A stretch of 64,000 nt of DNA from Desulfofustis glycolicus DSM 9705 (GCF_900130015.1 NZ_FQXS01000010.1:62001-126000); one strand, 5' to 3'; shown: positions 27,179 to 38,394, counted from the stretch's first letter. Numbers and translations are program-made. The notes: generated from the sequence alone by a model not told the origin.

Positions 27179-28924
27179 CTATTTATCGATGTTTTCCTTG
27201 TTGATGGGAACTTCTTCGCCCTGGTGGCTCAGATAAAGCTCACCAAATCCGCCGGTTATCAGTTTGTCCTGGTGGAACGTGCATTTTTTGTAAAAGTAGC
27301 TGCCGTCTGATTTTTTCGCCAGTGCAACCGCGGCCAGGTATCTCGATTTGACGGGGGTATTGCCGCCGTTCACTCGCTCAATCCACCAATCCTTATCGGT
27401 GATGTTCAGCCTGTAAACATTGTCCCAGCCGGCATTTTTCAGGAGAGAACGCATGCTCTTGGCGATGTGTTCATCCTTCATCCCGGCCGGCGGCAAGGTC
27501 CTCGCCGCGACGACACCGCTGGCAATGGCTTCATGGAGACGTGTGTAGGGCCGATAATCGTCTCCTTTGATCGTCAATTGACCGGAAGCCCAACTCTTGC
27601 CGTAATACGGCAGATCGAAGGTGATCGTATGGCTGCCGGGTTGCAGTTTCCCGAGATGATCAGTCAGTTCATTCGGCCCCTGGACGGTTGTCGGGTTTGA
27701 TTTTCCGTACGTGATGTTGGGGTCGCTGTAGGCTTTCAGTTCAGAGAGCTGCGGGGCAATATCGAAGACCAGGTAGTTTCGGTTGGCATATTCACGGCTC
27801 GTAATCGTCACAAATTGGGCGTGAATTGGTGCGCCGTCGATGGCAACGTTCACTCGTACGCTGAAATCCTTCTCCTTTTCGTATATTTCAGCCAAGGGCC
27901 GTGTCAGTTTGATGATGCCGTAGATGTGGTCACCCGCTGTGAACGTATCCTGCGCAGCAACAGCATCCGCATTTTTGATGGGGGACCGGCTGAACACAAA
28001 ATTGCCCTGATCCGCTTGTGCCTGTGCCAACTCGGCGCTGAAAGCCTTGTCCAGTTCATCAAAATCAGTCAGTTTGCCCCGAATATATTTGGCTCGGCTG
28101 TCCGCTTCGGGGCAGAGCCCTTCGGGATAGTCGTTCACCGTTGTCCGGGCTTCACCGAAGATGAGCCGCCATTTGGCAAACAGGGCCTGATCGTCGGTTG
28201 GATAGGCGGATAATACTTTTTCCCCTTGCATGAATTGCTGCAGCATGGCGCTCCACTCGTCACAACTGGCTTCAGCAGCCTTTCGTGAGGCCTGCTGCTC
28301 GATCCGTTCCCGGTTCTGTTGTTCGGCCAGCTGCTTCTGTCGGTTCGCTTCGGCCGTTTGCTGTGCTTTGTCTCGCTGATCGGTCTCCGCTTCAACGGTG
28401 ACCGCCCGGGTGAGCGCTTGGTTCCATGTCTCCCTGACGTCGGTCAGACGATTGACTGCCGCGACGAAGACGGGATGGTCCGGAGAAAATTGTCCCTGAT
28501 ACCGCTTTTCGATTTCCTGCATATACCCTTCGGCCCTGTTCAGGTCGAGCTTTGCCCGCTGCGCACGGTCTGCCGGTGACCCGACTCCGGTGGTGAGTTT
28601 TTTCTCGACCGTGTCGAGCTCCTTGTACATTTTCTCGATTCTGTTCGTCACGCCGCCGGGCAGTTTTTCGCTCGGTGCTGCAGTTGTTGCCGGTTCCTTC
28701 TGTTTGTTGTCCTCGTCTGTGACAATGCCGGTTTCCTTACCCACGGTCTTTGCCGTGTCAACAGCACTGTCGACAATCTCTTCGGTGGTTTTAGCGATAC
28801 TCTTGCCGGTCTTGGACAGCGTATCGGTTACATTGTCCATGAAACCGGCGTAACAAGAGGACGCCATAGCGAAAGCTCCGACTGCGAGAACAGCGTACAC
28901 CAGTATGTTTGCCACGGTTTTCAT
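27179..28924 (-). CDS. Secreted protein of unknown function with coiled-coil N-terminal half
   Basis: I do not recognise this 581-residue protein. It has a signal peptide (VYAVLAVGAFAMASSCYA). Residues about 27-75 are rich in Lys, Thr and Asp, and residues 85-235 are helical with a strong coiled-coil region high in Gln, Arg and Ala. Residues about 235-300 carry two cysteines in SCDEWS and PEGLCPEAD. The C-terminal half (about 300-560) looks like a beta-sandwich followed by a compact mixed domain containing DWWIERVNGGNTPVKSRYL. Start at ATG 28924, with GAGGAAC upstream. It is a single-gene unit, convergent with aacS, probably periplasmic. Confidence 0.7.
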   Translation of the reverse strand: MKTVANILVYAVLAVGAFAMASSCYAGFMDNVTDTLSKTGKSIAKTTEEIVDSAVDTAKTVGKETGIVTDEDNKQKEPATTAAPSEKLPGGVTNRIEKMYKELDTVEKKLTTGVGSPADRAQRAKLDLNRAEGYMQEIEKRYQGQFSPDHPVFVAAVNRLTDVRETWNQALTRAVTVEAETDQRDKAQQTAEANRQKQLAEQQNRERIEQQASRKAAEASCDEWSAMLQQFMQGEKVLSAYPTDDQALFAKWRLIFGEARTTVNDYPEGLCPEADSRAKYIRGKLTDFDELDKAFSAELAQAQADQGNFVFSRSPIKNADAVAAQDTFTAGDHIYGIIKLTRPLAEIYEKEKDFSVRVNVAIDGAPIHAQFVTITSREYANRNYLVFDIAPQLSELKAYSDPNITYGKSNPTTVQGPNELTDHLGKLQPGSHTITFDLPYYGKSWASGQLTIKGDDYRPYTRLHEAIASGVVAARTLPPAGMKDEHIAKSMRSLLKNAGWDNVYRLNITDKDWWIERVNGGNTPVKSRYLAAVALAKKSDGSYFYKKCTFHQDKLITGGFGELYLSHQGEEVPINKENIDK

Positions 28925-29457
28925 CGATTGTTCCTCATTTGGTGAGTATTTATAACGGGATAAAAACCTTCCTCACAGCTCGTCAATATAGAGACCTGCC
29001 GATAAATAGCAAGACATTTTGCATCTTCTGTTAGGCAAAATGCAATGTCATTCCAACACCATGCCACAACGTGACAGGTGAATGCCCGCCGCGAATCTCA
29101 GCCACTCGGGCATTTTAACAATGTAGAAATCAAGGGCATCCCTTTATGTCACTTACCAGTCAGTTACAGAGGGCTTATAGTATCGGAACCTATCACTCGC
29201 AGGTTTCTGTTCCGTCGTTCGGCATACACAGGCGGGAATCATTGCCGGACGGGAGCCGGGATCTGTTTTAGGGGACCTTGAAAAAATGTCATTTCGCTCA
29301 ATCTCATCGTTGCGCAATCAAATTTTATCCTCGGAATATCATCTATATGCCTGCGGTAAAATTTTCTTGTGCGCCTTGATCTTGAACGAAATTCCGAATT
29401 TTTCAAGCGCCCCTTTACAGGGAACCTTGAAAGCATCATGCCGGGGGCACGGGACAG
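28925..29457. other. Intergenic region holding repeat copy 2
   Basis: The 533 bp between the secreted protein gene and the sigma-54 activator contain the inverted 143-bp repeat (29271-29413). A further GGGAACCTTGAAA at 29420 resembles its right end. The left 340 bp should hold the promoter of the secreted-protein gene; I see no gene there. Confidence 0.4.
29271..29413 (-). repeat. 143-bp interspersed repeat with terminal inverted ends, copy 2
   Basis: Reading on the minus strand gives the same 143 bp as copy 1, with no length change. Ends are GGGGCGCTTGAAAAATTCG and the inverse of TTTTTTCAAGGTCCCC. It ends 44 bp before the start of the sigma-54 activator gene, so like copy 1 and the partial copy it sits immediately upstream of a gene. 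Confidence 0.75.
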
Positions 29458-31383
29458 ATGAAAAATCTTGTCGACCAGCAGAGCATGAATTCCGTTTTGT
29501 GCACAATCCTCGATGGGACTGCCACTGAGACCGGAGAAGCATTTTTTTCAGCGCTGGTGGTCAATCTGGCCGGTGCGCTTCAGGTGCCTGCGGCCTGGGT
29601 AACCGAGTACACCGCCAAATACGAAACACTCAGGCCGCTGGCGTTTTTCCTGGACGGCCGTTTGCGGGGCGATGTCGAAGCAGCCGTCAGGGGCACACCT
29701 TGTGAAGTGGTCGTCAAAAGCGGGCAGATTTACCATGTGGCCGATGAGGTTGCCGGAACCTTTCCGAATGATCCGGATCTGGCCGCTATGGGCATGGTCA
29801 GCTATCTCGGAATCCCCTTCAAAGACACCGCCGGAAAGATTCTGGGGCACTTGGCGGTCATGGATCGAAAGCCGATGCCTCACAAGGAAATCACGCTCGC
29901 CATCATGCGTATTTTTGCCGCGCGTGCCGCAGCTGAGTTACGTCGCATCGAGGCTGAAAACCGTGTACTGGAGCGTGAACAGCGGTTGAGTCGGCTGCTC
30001 GACACGGCCCCGGATGCGATTGTCGAACTCGACGATCAGCTGGCTATTCGCCTGATTAACGCCGAGGCCGTCAACGCCTTGCACATTTCCGTTGATCGGG
30101 CCCGGGGGCGGCGCTTTACCGATTTTTTGTCGGCATCAGGTGCCGCCCTGCTACGCGATGTGGTTGGGCAGATGGCCGCCGATCAACACCTGGCAAAAAA
30201 ATGTTGGCTGCCCGACCATCTGATCGTCTGCGCTGCGGATGGATCCGAATTCAGAGCCGAGGCCACCATATCCCGGTTCGAGGTCGCCACGTACTGCTCG
30301 ATAATCCTTATCTTGCGCAACATCACCGAGCGCCTGGATGCTGAAGCAAAGATCCGAACCCTGCGCACGGAGGCCGAACAGCTCAAAGAAGAGCTCAAAG
30401 ATATTGGCGGTTTTGACGAGATTATCGGCAGCAGCCAGGCACTGTTAAGTGTTCTCAATGATGTCAGCCAGGTGGCAGATACCGACGCTACCGTCCTGCT
30501 GTGCGGGGAAACGGGTACGGGCAAAGAGTTGCTGGCTCGCATGGTTCACGCCGCAAGCCACAGAAAAGAAAAGCCACTGATCAAACTCAACTGCGCGACC
30601 ATCCCGACCGGATTGATGGAAAGCGAGTTGTTCGGTCATCGCAGAGGTGCCTTTACCGGCGCTACTCAGAACCGTGAGGGCCGATTTGCACTGGCCGATG
30701 GCGGCACTCTTTTTCTTGACGAAATAGCAGAATTACCGCTGGAGCTTCAGTCCAAACTGTTGCGGGTACTGCAGGAGGGTGAATTTGAGCCGGTGGGCAG
30801 TTCGCAAACACGCAGCGTTGATGTGCGCGTCGTGGCGGCCACCAACAAAGATTTGGAAAAGGTGATGGCCGCCGGCCAGTTCCGGCAGGACCTGTATTAC
30901 CGGCTGAACGTGTTTCCGATTGTGCTGCCGCCGCTGCGCGACCGCGGGGACGATGTGATCCTGCTGGCCACGTACTTTGTCGAGCGATTTGCCCGCCGGA
31001 TGGGTCGTCGCGTTATGCCGTTCAGGCCTGTCGACGAGCTCCGCCTGAAATCATATGCCTGGCCCGGCAATGTCCGGGAACTGCAAAATGTCATGGAACG
31101 GGCGGTTATTACCGCCAAAGATGGCTGGCTAGATCTCTGCCGATGTCTGCCGGACGCCCTCCACGACCTTGACGATGCATCTGCCGCGCAGGCCGTGGCC
31201 ACGGAAGAGCGGATCTTGACGGATGCTCAGGTGAAAGCATACGAAAAACGAAATATCGTCAATGCCCTCAAAGCGAGCAATTGGCGGGTATCGGGGACAA
31301 AGGGTGCCGCCCGGCTGCTTGGTCTTCCCTCTTCCACGCTGAATTCGCGCATTAAGTCACTGGGGATCAAACGTTCCGATTGA
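29458..31383 (+). CDS. GAF-PAS sigma-54-dependent transcriptional activator
   Basis: The 641-residue activator has a GAF domain (residues about 10-165), a PAS domain (175-290, LLDTAPDAIVELDDQLAIRL) and the sigma-54 interaction AAA+ domain: Walker A GETGTGKE near residue 349, the sigma-contacting loop GAFTGA near residue 398, Walker B GGTLFLDEIAEL and the sensor RQDLYYRLNVFPI. A Fis-type helix-turn-helix closes the protein (KGAARLLGLPSSTLNSRIKS). The GAF or PAS domain should bind a small ligand that lifts inhibition of the ATPase. A -24/-12 promoter lies in front of the next gene, an FAD oxidase, which is the probable target. Confidence 0.92.
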   Translation: MKNLVDQQSMNSVLCTILDGTATETGEAFFSALVVNLAGALQVPAAWVTEYTAKYETLRPLAFFLDGRLRGDVEAAVRGTPCEVVVKSGQIYHVADEVAGTFPNDPDLAAMGMVSYLGIPFKDTAGKILGHLAVMDRKPMPHKEITLAIMRIFAARAAAELRRIEAENRVLEREQRLSRLLDTAPDAIVELDDQLAIRLINAEAVNALHISVDRARGRRFTDFLSASGAALLRDVVGQMAADQHLAKKCWLPDHLIVCAADGSEFRAEATISRFEVATYCSIILILRNITERLDAEAKIRTLRTEAEQLKEELKDIGGFDEIIGSSQALLSVLNDVSQVADTDATVLLCGETGTGKELLARMVHAASHRKEKPLIKLNCATIPTGLMESELFGHRRGAFTGATQNREGRFALADGGTLFLDEIAELPLELQSKLLRVLQEGEFEPVGSSQTRSVDVRVVAATNKDLEKVMAAGQFRQDLYYRLNVFPIVLPPLRDRGDDVILLATYFVERFARRMGRRVMPFRPVDELRLKSYAWPGNVRELQNVMERAVITAKDGWLDLCRCLPDALHDLDDASAAQAVATEERILTDAQVKAYEKRNIVNALKASNWRVSGTKGAARLLGLPSSTLNSRIKSLGIKRSD

Positions 31384-31409
31384 TCGGAGCCCCTCGCTGT
31401 CGGTTGGCC

Positions 31410-31444
31410 CAATTTTCGACATATCGTTGATTTTCCAATTTTCG
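31410..31444 (+). promoter_or_regulatory. Possible activator binding sites (direct repeat)
   Basis: CAATTTTCG occurs twice, at 31410-31418 and 31436-31444, about 26 bp apart, followed by related CGGTTTTTGCG and CGGTTTTCCG motifs. They lie 110-150 bp upstream of the -24/-12 promoter, the usual place for enhancer-like sites of sigma-54 activators. Assignment is inference. Confidence 0.35.
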
Positions 31445-31555
31445 CTACCGGTTTTTGCGATTTCTCGGTTTTCCGATGGTGCCCCGCTCTGCAACCATCC
31501 TGTTTGCTCGCGTACACTGATCTGAAATCACACTAATAGAGAAAGATACGCCGGT

Positions 31556-31571
31556 TGGCACACTTTCTGCG
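31556..31571 (+). promoter_or_regulatory. Sigma-54 (-24/-12) promoter of the FAD oxidase gene
   Basis: TGGCACACTTTCTGCG has the invariant GG and GC with exactly 10 bases between them and a good match to the TGGCAC half. It lies about 100 bp before the oxidase start and directly downstream of the gene for a sigma-54 activator. Confidence 0.7.
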
Positions 31572-31672
31572 AAGAGACGATCGAGTCCTGCCCGGACTTT
31601 GTTGAAAGAAAATCTGTTCGCTTCCGGGAGAAGCGACTGACGTCCAAGCCAACCACCAACAGGAGAAGCACC

Positions 31673-33085
31673 ATGACAGCAACAACGATAGACAGCGACA
31701 GTTTCACACGCTATGCAGAAAGTTTCGGCGGCCGGCTCATCCATCCCGATGCCACCGATTACGATGCCGCCCGCACGGTATGGAACGGACTGATCGACAG
31801 GCGACCGGCCCTTATCGCGCGCTGTACCAGCGCAGATGACGTGGTCAGGTCTGTTCTCTTTGCCCGGGAGAATGATCTGCTGGTCTCGATCCGCGGTGGA
31901 GGCCATCATGTGGCGGGTTATGCCGTATGCGATGACGGCATGATGATTGACATGTCGGCAATGCGCAGGGTAGACATCGATCCTCAGGCGCGAACCGCCC
32001 GGGTGCAGGCCGGCGCCCTCTGGGCAGATGTGGATGGTGCGGCCCAGCCCCACGGACTGGCCACCCCCGGCGGCGAGGTCTCGCTGACCGGTGTGGCAGG
32101 GTTGACCCTGGGAGGCGGTGTCGGCTATGTGCGGCGCAAATTCGGCCTGTCCTGCGACAACCTGCTGGCCGTGGAAATCGTCACCGCCGACGGCCAGAAA
32201 CGCCGGGCAAGCCAGAGTGAAAACAGCGATCTCTTCTGGGCCCTGCGCGGCGGTGGCGGCAATTTCGGGGTGGTCACCGCCTTTGAATTTCGTTTGCACC
32301 CGGTCGGCCCGGAGGTCGTCACCCTGAACCCGATCTATCCGTTCGACCAGGCCCGCTCCCTGCTCGAGGCCTGGCGCCGGTTCACCGACACCGCGCCCGA
32401 TGAGGCCTCGACCGCGTTTGCCATCTGGGGTATCCCCGAACATCCCGACCTTCCGGTTGAACTGCACGGCATGCCGGTGTGCCTGCTGGACGGCATGTAT
32501 TCCGGTCCGCGACCACAGGGCGAAGCGCTCTTTCAACCGCTTCGTGAAGTGGCTGAGCCGATCATGGACCTCGGCGGTCCCACCACTTATCTCGAGGCCC
32601 AGAAGAGCTTCGACGAATTCATGCGGGATGGCGACCTGTACTACTGGAAGTCGCTCTACCTGAACGAGATGAGCGACGATGCGATCGGCACCATGATGTC
32701 CTGGGTCAGGCGGCGTCCCAACCCGCGCCTGCTGGTCATCATCCGGCATCTGGGTGGTGCCATCAGCCGGGTTGCCGAGGATGCGACCGCTTACCAGAAC
32801 CGGGCGGCTCAATTTATGTTCAGCATTGATGGGGCCTGGACCGATCCCGCCGAGTCGGAACGAAATATCGCCTGGATCCGGGGGTTTTGGGAAGCCATGA
32901 GCCGCTACTCAAATGGCGGAGTGTACGTCAATTTTCCCGGGTTCGGGGAGAACCCACAGCATTTATGGCGATCGAGCTACGGTAATAACTATCGGAAACT
33001 GGTTGCAGTCAAAACGAAATATGACCCGGCCAATTTTTTCCGGATGAACCAGAATATCAAGCCGGTTGCAGACAAGGTACACTAG
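31673..33085 (+). CDS. FAD-linked oxidase, berberine-bridge enzyme type
   Basis: The 470-residue protein has a PCMH-type FAD-binding domain (residues about 30-205) and a C-terminal BBE segment (NYRKLVAVKTKYDPANFFRM). The histidine that forms the 8-alpha bond to FAD lies in IRGGGHHVAGYA near residue 77. The cysteine used by bicovalent members is not found where it is expected (SLTGVAGLTLGGG), so a single covalent bond is likely. Members oxidise alcohols, sugars or aromatic substrates and pass electrons to oxygen or another acceptor. ATG 31673 has AGGAGAAG upstream. Under control of the sigma-54 promoter above. Substrate unknown. Confidence 0.9.
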   Translation: MTATTIDSDSFTRYAESFGGRLIHPDATDYDAARTVWNGLIDRRPALIARCTSADDVVRSVLFARENDLLVSIRGGGHHVAGYAVCDDGMMIDMSAMRRVDIDPQARTARVQAGALWADVDGAAQPHGLATPGGEVSLTGVAGLTLGGGVGYVRRKFGLSCDNLLAVEIVTADGQKRRASQSENSDLFWALRGGGGNFGVVTAFEFRLHPVGPEVVTLNPIYPFDQARSLLEAWRRFTDTAPDEASTAFAIWGIPEHPDLPVELHGMPVCLLDGMYSGPRPQGEALFQPLREVAEPIMDLGGPTTYLEAQKSFDEFMRDGDLYYWKSLYLNEMSDDAIGTMMSWVRRRPNPRLLVIIRHLGGAISRVAEDATAYQNRAAQFMFSIDGAWTDPAESERNIAWIRGFWEAMSRYSNGGVYVNFPGFGENPQHLWRSSYGNNYRKLVAVKTKYDPANFFRMNQNIKPVADKVH

Positions 33086-33232
33086 CCCCCTTGCCGGGCA
33101 TCTTGGAGACCTGGATCGCCGGTTTGCCGAGCAGGCCTCCGAGACCGGCCGCCAGGCCGTTCGGAGGACATGCTCGACAATGATCGAAGTTACGGAATCT
33201 GCCGGCGCGAAAGCAACGCATGCGCGGTGGTG

Positions 33233-34630
<1,398 letters not shown>

Positions 34631-34640
34631 CTGCGCCTCC

Positions 34641-36191
34641 CTATTTCCTGAACATGGCCAGCATCCGCTGGGTGACGGCGAAGCCGCCGAAGATGTTGAT
34701 GCTGGTGATCAGAATCGAGATGCCTGCCAGGATCATGATCAATACGTTAGTAGATGATATCTGCAACAGCGCCCCGATGATGATGATACTGCTGATGGCG
34801 TTGGTGACGCTCATCAGCGGGGTGTGCAAGGCGGGGGTGACATTCCAGACCACCATGTAGCCGACGAAGCAGGCCAGCACGAATACGGTGAGATGCGACA
34901 TGAATTCGGGTGGGGCGGAGCCGCCAAGTCCCAGCAGTGCCAGGGCGCCGAGGGCAAAGGGCAGTACCAGACCGGCAGCGCGCGGTTTCTGCGGCGGGGC
35001 CGGCTGGGCCGTGGCCGGTTTGGGCTTGGGGCTTGCCGGCACCTGTTTGACTAGCGGTGGCGGCCAGGTAATGGCGCCGTCACGGATTACAGTGGCGCCG
35101 CGGATGACCTCGTCATCCATGTTGATCACCAGCCGTCCGTCCTTGCCGGGCGTGAGATCGACAAGCAGGTGCCGGAGATTGGTGGCATAGAGCTGGCTGG
35201 ACTGTGCTGCCAGCCGTGAGGGTAAATTGGTGTAGCCGATGATCGTTACCCCGTGCTTGACGACGACCCGGTCAGCCTCTGTCAGTTTGCAGTTGCCACC
35301 CATTTCGGCGGCAAGGTCGACAATGACGCTGCCATCCTTCATGCTCATGACCATCGTCTCGGTAATCAATTCCGGGGCAGGGCGACCGGGAATCAAGGCG
35401 GTGGTGACGACGATGTCCACTTCTTCGGCCTGCCGGGCGAATAGTTCCATTTCGGCCTTGATAAACTCATCGCTCATGACCTTCGCGTAGCCGCCTTCCC
35501 CGGTACCGTCTTCGCTGCCGAATTCGAGCAGCAGGAACTCGGCATCGAGACTCTCGACCTGCTCCTTGACTTCGGGGCGGGTATCGAAGGCCCGAACGAT
35601 CGCCCCCATGCTGCGCGCGGCAGCAATGGCGGCAAGTCCCGCAACTCCGGCCCCGATGACCAGCACTTTGGCCGGCGGGATTTTACCGGCGGCGGTAATC
35701 TGGCCGGTAAAAAAACGGCCGAAATGCTGCGCAGCCTCAATGACGGCCCGATAGCCGGCGATATTGGCCATGGAACTGAGCGCATCCATTTTCTGGGCCC
35801 GAGAGATCCGGGGTACCGCATCGATGGCCAACACCGTAGCCTGCCGTTTGGCCAGGTCATTGAGCAGGGCCTCGTTCTGGGCCGGCTGCAGAAAGCTGAT
35901 CAGGACCTGCCCCTCCCTGACCTGCTCGACCTCGTTGAGACCTTGGCTGGCATCACCCTGTGGTGGCCTGACTTTCAGGATAATGTCGGATTTTCGGTAG
36001 AGCTCAGGGGCATCGGCGAGAATCTCCGCCCCCGCTTCGACATAGGTGGCATCGCTGAATGCAGCCGGGACGCCGGCGCCGGACTCGATGGCGACGTCGT
36101 AGCCGAGCTTGATGAGCAGACGCACGACCTCGGGAGTTGTCGCAACTCTTTTCTCTCCCGGCCAAACTTCCTTCGGAACCCCGATTTGCAT
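34641..36191 (-). CDS. pntA: NAD(P) transhydrogenase subunit alpha
   Basis: The 516-residue subunit has the NAD(H)-binding domain I ([20 protein letters not shown], then [22 protein letters not shown]) and four C-terminal membrane helices from about residue 410, preceded by a Pro/Ala/Lys-rich linker. It is the one-piece form, as in E. coli, not the split alpha1/alpha2 form. Key proton-path and NAD-loop residues are not checked individually. ATG 36191 with AAGGAGG upstream. Confidence 0.96.
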   Translation of the reverse strand: MQIGVPKEVWPGEKRVATTPEVVRLLIKLGYDVAIESGAGVPAAFSDATYVEAGAEILADAPELYRKSDIILKVRPPQGDASQGLNEVEQVREGQVLISFLQPAQNEALLNDLAKRQATVLAIDAVPRISRAQKMDALSSMANIAGYRAVIEAAQHFGRFFTGQITAAGKIPPAKVLVIGAGVAGLAAIAAARSMGAIVRAFDTRPEVKEQVESLDAEFLLLEFGSEDGTGEGGYAKVMSDEFIKAEMELFARQAEEVDIVVTTALIPGRPAPELITETMVMSMKDGSVIVDLAAEMGGNCKLTEADRVVVKHGVTIIGYTNLPSRLAAQSSQLYATNLRHLLVDLTPGKDGRLVINMDDEVIRGATVIRDGAITWPPPLVKQVPASPKPKPATAQPAPPQKPRAAGLVLPFALGALALLGLGGSAPPEFMSHLTVFVLACFVGYMVVWNVTPALHTPLMSVTNAISSIIIIGALLQISSTNVLIMILAGISILITSINIFGGFAVTQRMLAMFRK

Positions 36192-36757
36192 TACCGACCT
36201 CCTTCGGATTCAACTGCTTTTGTATATGAAAATCATTTTCCCGGGCTGACCGGTTCTGCCGGAGGCTACATCGCGGAGGCCCGGCCAGCCCTTTCAACCG
36301 CGACGCCGATTTTCACTGTTCGTTGTGACTCCCGTTCATGGGGGGTGTCTCAGGCATCTGCCTTGACGGCAATTCGTACCATGGCAACCACTGTATATCG
36401 TGTAGCGGCCAATACCGCTGCCGGGCAACCCGGGTGCAAGAGGTAACTGCCGGACAGGCTGTGATTGCCGGATGCGACCGGGCGCGGCACGCTGACGACA
36501 AAGCTGATCCTTGACCTAGTATAATTGCTCAGCAATGATTTTCCAGGGAACAGATGAGGAATGAAGCGCTACGGGCGCCGGCGGCCCTTCTGTCGAGATA
36601 GCCTTAAAAATCGAGACCAAATTCCTCGGGCTTCGAGATCTATGACGGTGGTGATGTCGAGCACCCAGTCTGAAGACGTTTGCCAATGTTGCAATTCTCC
36701 ACAACAGTAACGAAACGAACGGGGAAGGTGAAAGAAGAGAATGTATCACCAATATGG
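36192..36757. other. Intergenic region before the integrated element
   Basis: About 565 bp between pntA and the tRNA-Ala remnant. A palindrome GAAAATCATTTTC lies at 36228-36240, 37 bp upstream of pntA. GC-rich inverted segments occur at 36410-36470. No gene is supported; frames covering it are shadows or lack a start. Confidence 0.4.
36228..36240. promoter_or_regulatory. Palindrome upstream of pntA
   Basis: GAAAAT-C-ATTTTC is a perfect 6-1-6 inverted repeat, the pattern of Fur-type sites, 37 bp before pntA. It could be an operator for pntAB; the match to a true Fur box (GATAAT type) is only partial. Confidence 0.3.
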
Positions 36758-36795
36758 AAAAAGCGGTTACGAGGAGTTTTCTCGTAACCGCTTTT
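36758..36795. terminator. Hairpin terminator of the tRNA-Ala gene
   Basis: AAAAGCGGTTACGAG pairs perfectly with CTCGTAACCGCTTTT across a 7-base loop. In the minus direction it lies 7 bp beyond the CCA end of the tRNA remnant and ends in a T run, so it was the native terminator of the tRNA gene. Confidence 0.85.
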
Positions 36796-36801
36796 ATGAA
36801 T

Positions 36802-36850
36802 TGGTGGAGCTAGACGGGATCGAACCGACGACCTCTTGAATGCCATTCAA
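36802..36850 (-). tRNA. tRNA-Ala(GGC) 3' fragment, attachment site
   Basis: On the minus strand the 49 bases give the 3' half of a tRNA: anticodon loop ATGGCAT (anticodon GGC), the 3' anticodon strand TCAAG, the T arm GGTTCGATCCC and an acceptor end ending CTCCACCA. The 5' half (acceptor, D arm) is absent; the sequence changes to AT-rich DNA inside the anticodon stem. This is the displaced 3' copy left after an element integrated into the gene; the restored tRNA should stand at the other end, outside the window. Confidence 0.85.
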
Positions 36851-36975
36851 AGGGTCCTTAGTAAATTATTCAATTACATTGATTGATACAAGTTGATATT
36901 TCTTCGTAATCGAGTTAGAACAGCATGATACTATTGAATTGGAAGTTGACGGAGTTCGCTTTCTTTTGACCTGTT

Positions 36976-36997
36976 AATTAGAACCGAATTAGAACCG
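36976..36997 (+). repeat. Two tandem 11-bp repeats before the integrase
   Basis: AATTAGAACCG occurs twice in direct succession, ending 13 bp before the integrase start; a related AGTTAGAACAG lies at about 36910. Such iterated sites next to an attachment site are typical arm-type binding sites for integrase or excisionase. Confidence 0.5.
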
Positions 36998-37010
36998 AAG
37001 TGGGGTGTTT

Positions 37011-38207
37011 ATGGTAGCTAGCAAATTCAAGTTTACCGATGCGCAGTTCGCAAAACTGCAGCCACACACAAAAAAACGCCAATATTTTCAAGACACTGTA
37101 CAACCTGGTTTGAGGATACAGCTTACACCAAAAGGCGTAATTACTTTTCAGTTTCAACGTTGGAGCGCTAGGTTAAAGAAAGTTTTAACGAAAACTCTCG
37201 GTACATACGAACCGAATGGTCTGGGTATTGCCAAAGCGCGTGAGATGGCCGCTCATTATCTTGCAGACCTAATCGAAGGGAAGGATATTGAGCAGATTTC
37301 CAGAGATATACGTGAGGAACAAACATTTGAGGCTCTTTTTTCAAATTGGTTGATTGAGGCAAGGCATCGAGAAAAGAAGACATGGGAGACCGACCAGCGG
37401 CGCTATGAGCTCTATATTAAAAAACCATTGGGGAGCAAAAAATTGTCTTGGTTTACGAGGGAGAGAATAAAGCGTTGGCATTCTGGATTAAAAGGTATTC
37501 CAAGTCAGAGAGGCAAGGGGATGAGAATGCTCGGGCCGCACACAGCTAATCGGTGTCTAGCATTGGTTTCTACAGTATTTAATAGTCAACGACCGGATTT
37601 CCCAAATCCAACTGTGGGGGTCGTTCCTTTCAGAGAGCAAAGCAGGTCTCGGTTCCTACAGCCTGACGAACTGATTAATTTTTTTAATGCATTGGAATCA
37701 TCACAGACTCCACTCTATTTACGAGATTTTGTCTATCTCTCTCTGTTTACTGGAGCCAGGCGTGGAAATGTTGGGAGCATGAAATGGGAGGATATTAGCC
37801 TAGATCTTCGAACTTGGACAATACCAGCATCCGACTCAAAAAATAAGGAGGAGATGGTTATCCCGCTTGCAGATGAGGTTATAATTATTCTTGAAAGGAG
37901 AAAAAAGGAATCACGCTCTAAATTTGTTTTCCCAGTTGAAAAGAGTAAAGAAGGTCATTTGCAAGCGCCAAGAAAAAGCTGGGCATCTCTTTTGCAGAGA
38001 GCCGGAGTAGAAAATTTGCGTTTCCATGATTTAAGGCGAAGTATGGGATCATATATGACCATAGCAGGTGCAACAACAACCGTTGTTGGGAAAGGACTAG
38101 GTCATCGAGACAAGAAGTCGACGGCAGTGTATGAAAGATTGAACCTTGACCCGGTTAGAAGAAGCATGGCCGACGCAATAGCCATAATGAAAGCCAACCG
38201 TGCGTGA
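37011..38207 (+). CDS. Tyrosine recombinase / site-specific integrase
   Basis: A 398-residue integrase of the P4/DUF4102-type group. The N-terminal arm-binding domain (FKFTDAQFAKLQPHTKKRQY, about 10-95), core-binding domain (about 100-190) and catalytic domain (200-390) are complete. The catalytic residues are Arg in FTGARRGNVG near 250, His and Arg in FHDLRRSMGS near 340, His in KGLGHRDKK near 364 and the nucleophile Tyr in STAVYERLN near 374. Start at ATG 37011 (GGGG 5 bases upstream); a GTG 6 bp earlier is also possible. It reads away from the attachment site into the element and should act on the tRNA-Ala core. Confidence 0.95.
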   Translation: MVASKFKFTDAQFAKLQPHTKKRQYFQDTVQPGLRIQLTPKGVITFQFQRWSARLKKVLTKTLGTYEPNGLGIAKAREMAAHYLADLIEGKDIEQISRDIREEQTFEALFSNWLIEARHREKKTWETDQRRYELYIKKPLGSKKLSWFTRERIKRWHSGLKGIPSQRGKGMRMLGPHTANRCLALVSTVFNSQRPDFPNPTVGVVPFREQSRSRFLQPDELINFFNALESSQTPLYLRDFVYLSLFTGARRGNVGSMKWEDISLDLRTWTIPASDSKNKEEMVIPLADEVIIILERRKKESRSKFVFPVEKSKEGHLQAPRKSWASLLQRAGVENLRFHDLRRSMGSYMTIAGATTTVVGKGLGHRDKKSTAVYERLNLDPVRRSMADAIAIMKANRA

Positions 38208-38394
38208 TCGTGTCACGAAATCTTAAAAGAGAAGACTAGCCTGGAATAATGGAACGTCTTCGGCCTGATATAATCTTTATCTATTTGATACCAAAAACGC
38301 AGTGAATGCAATTGACGCGTAGAGCTTGAACGGTCAATTCAAGGAAGAGAGTGGGGCAGGCCTCATGGTCTGTGAGAGACCGAAATAAAACAGT

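Noticed and set aside
35724-36446. 240-residue plus-strand frame opposite pntA
   Set aside because: It is a shadow of pntA and the intergenic region, with no domain match.
36802-36900. Complete tRNA-Ala gene
   Set aside because: Only the 3' half from the anticodon stem is present; no D arm or 5' acceptor strand follows.
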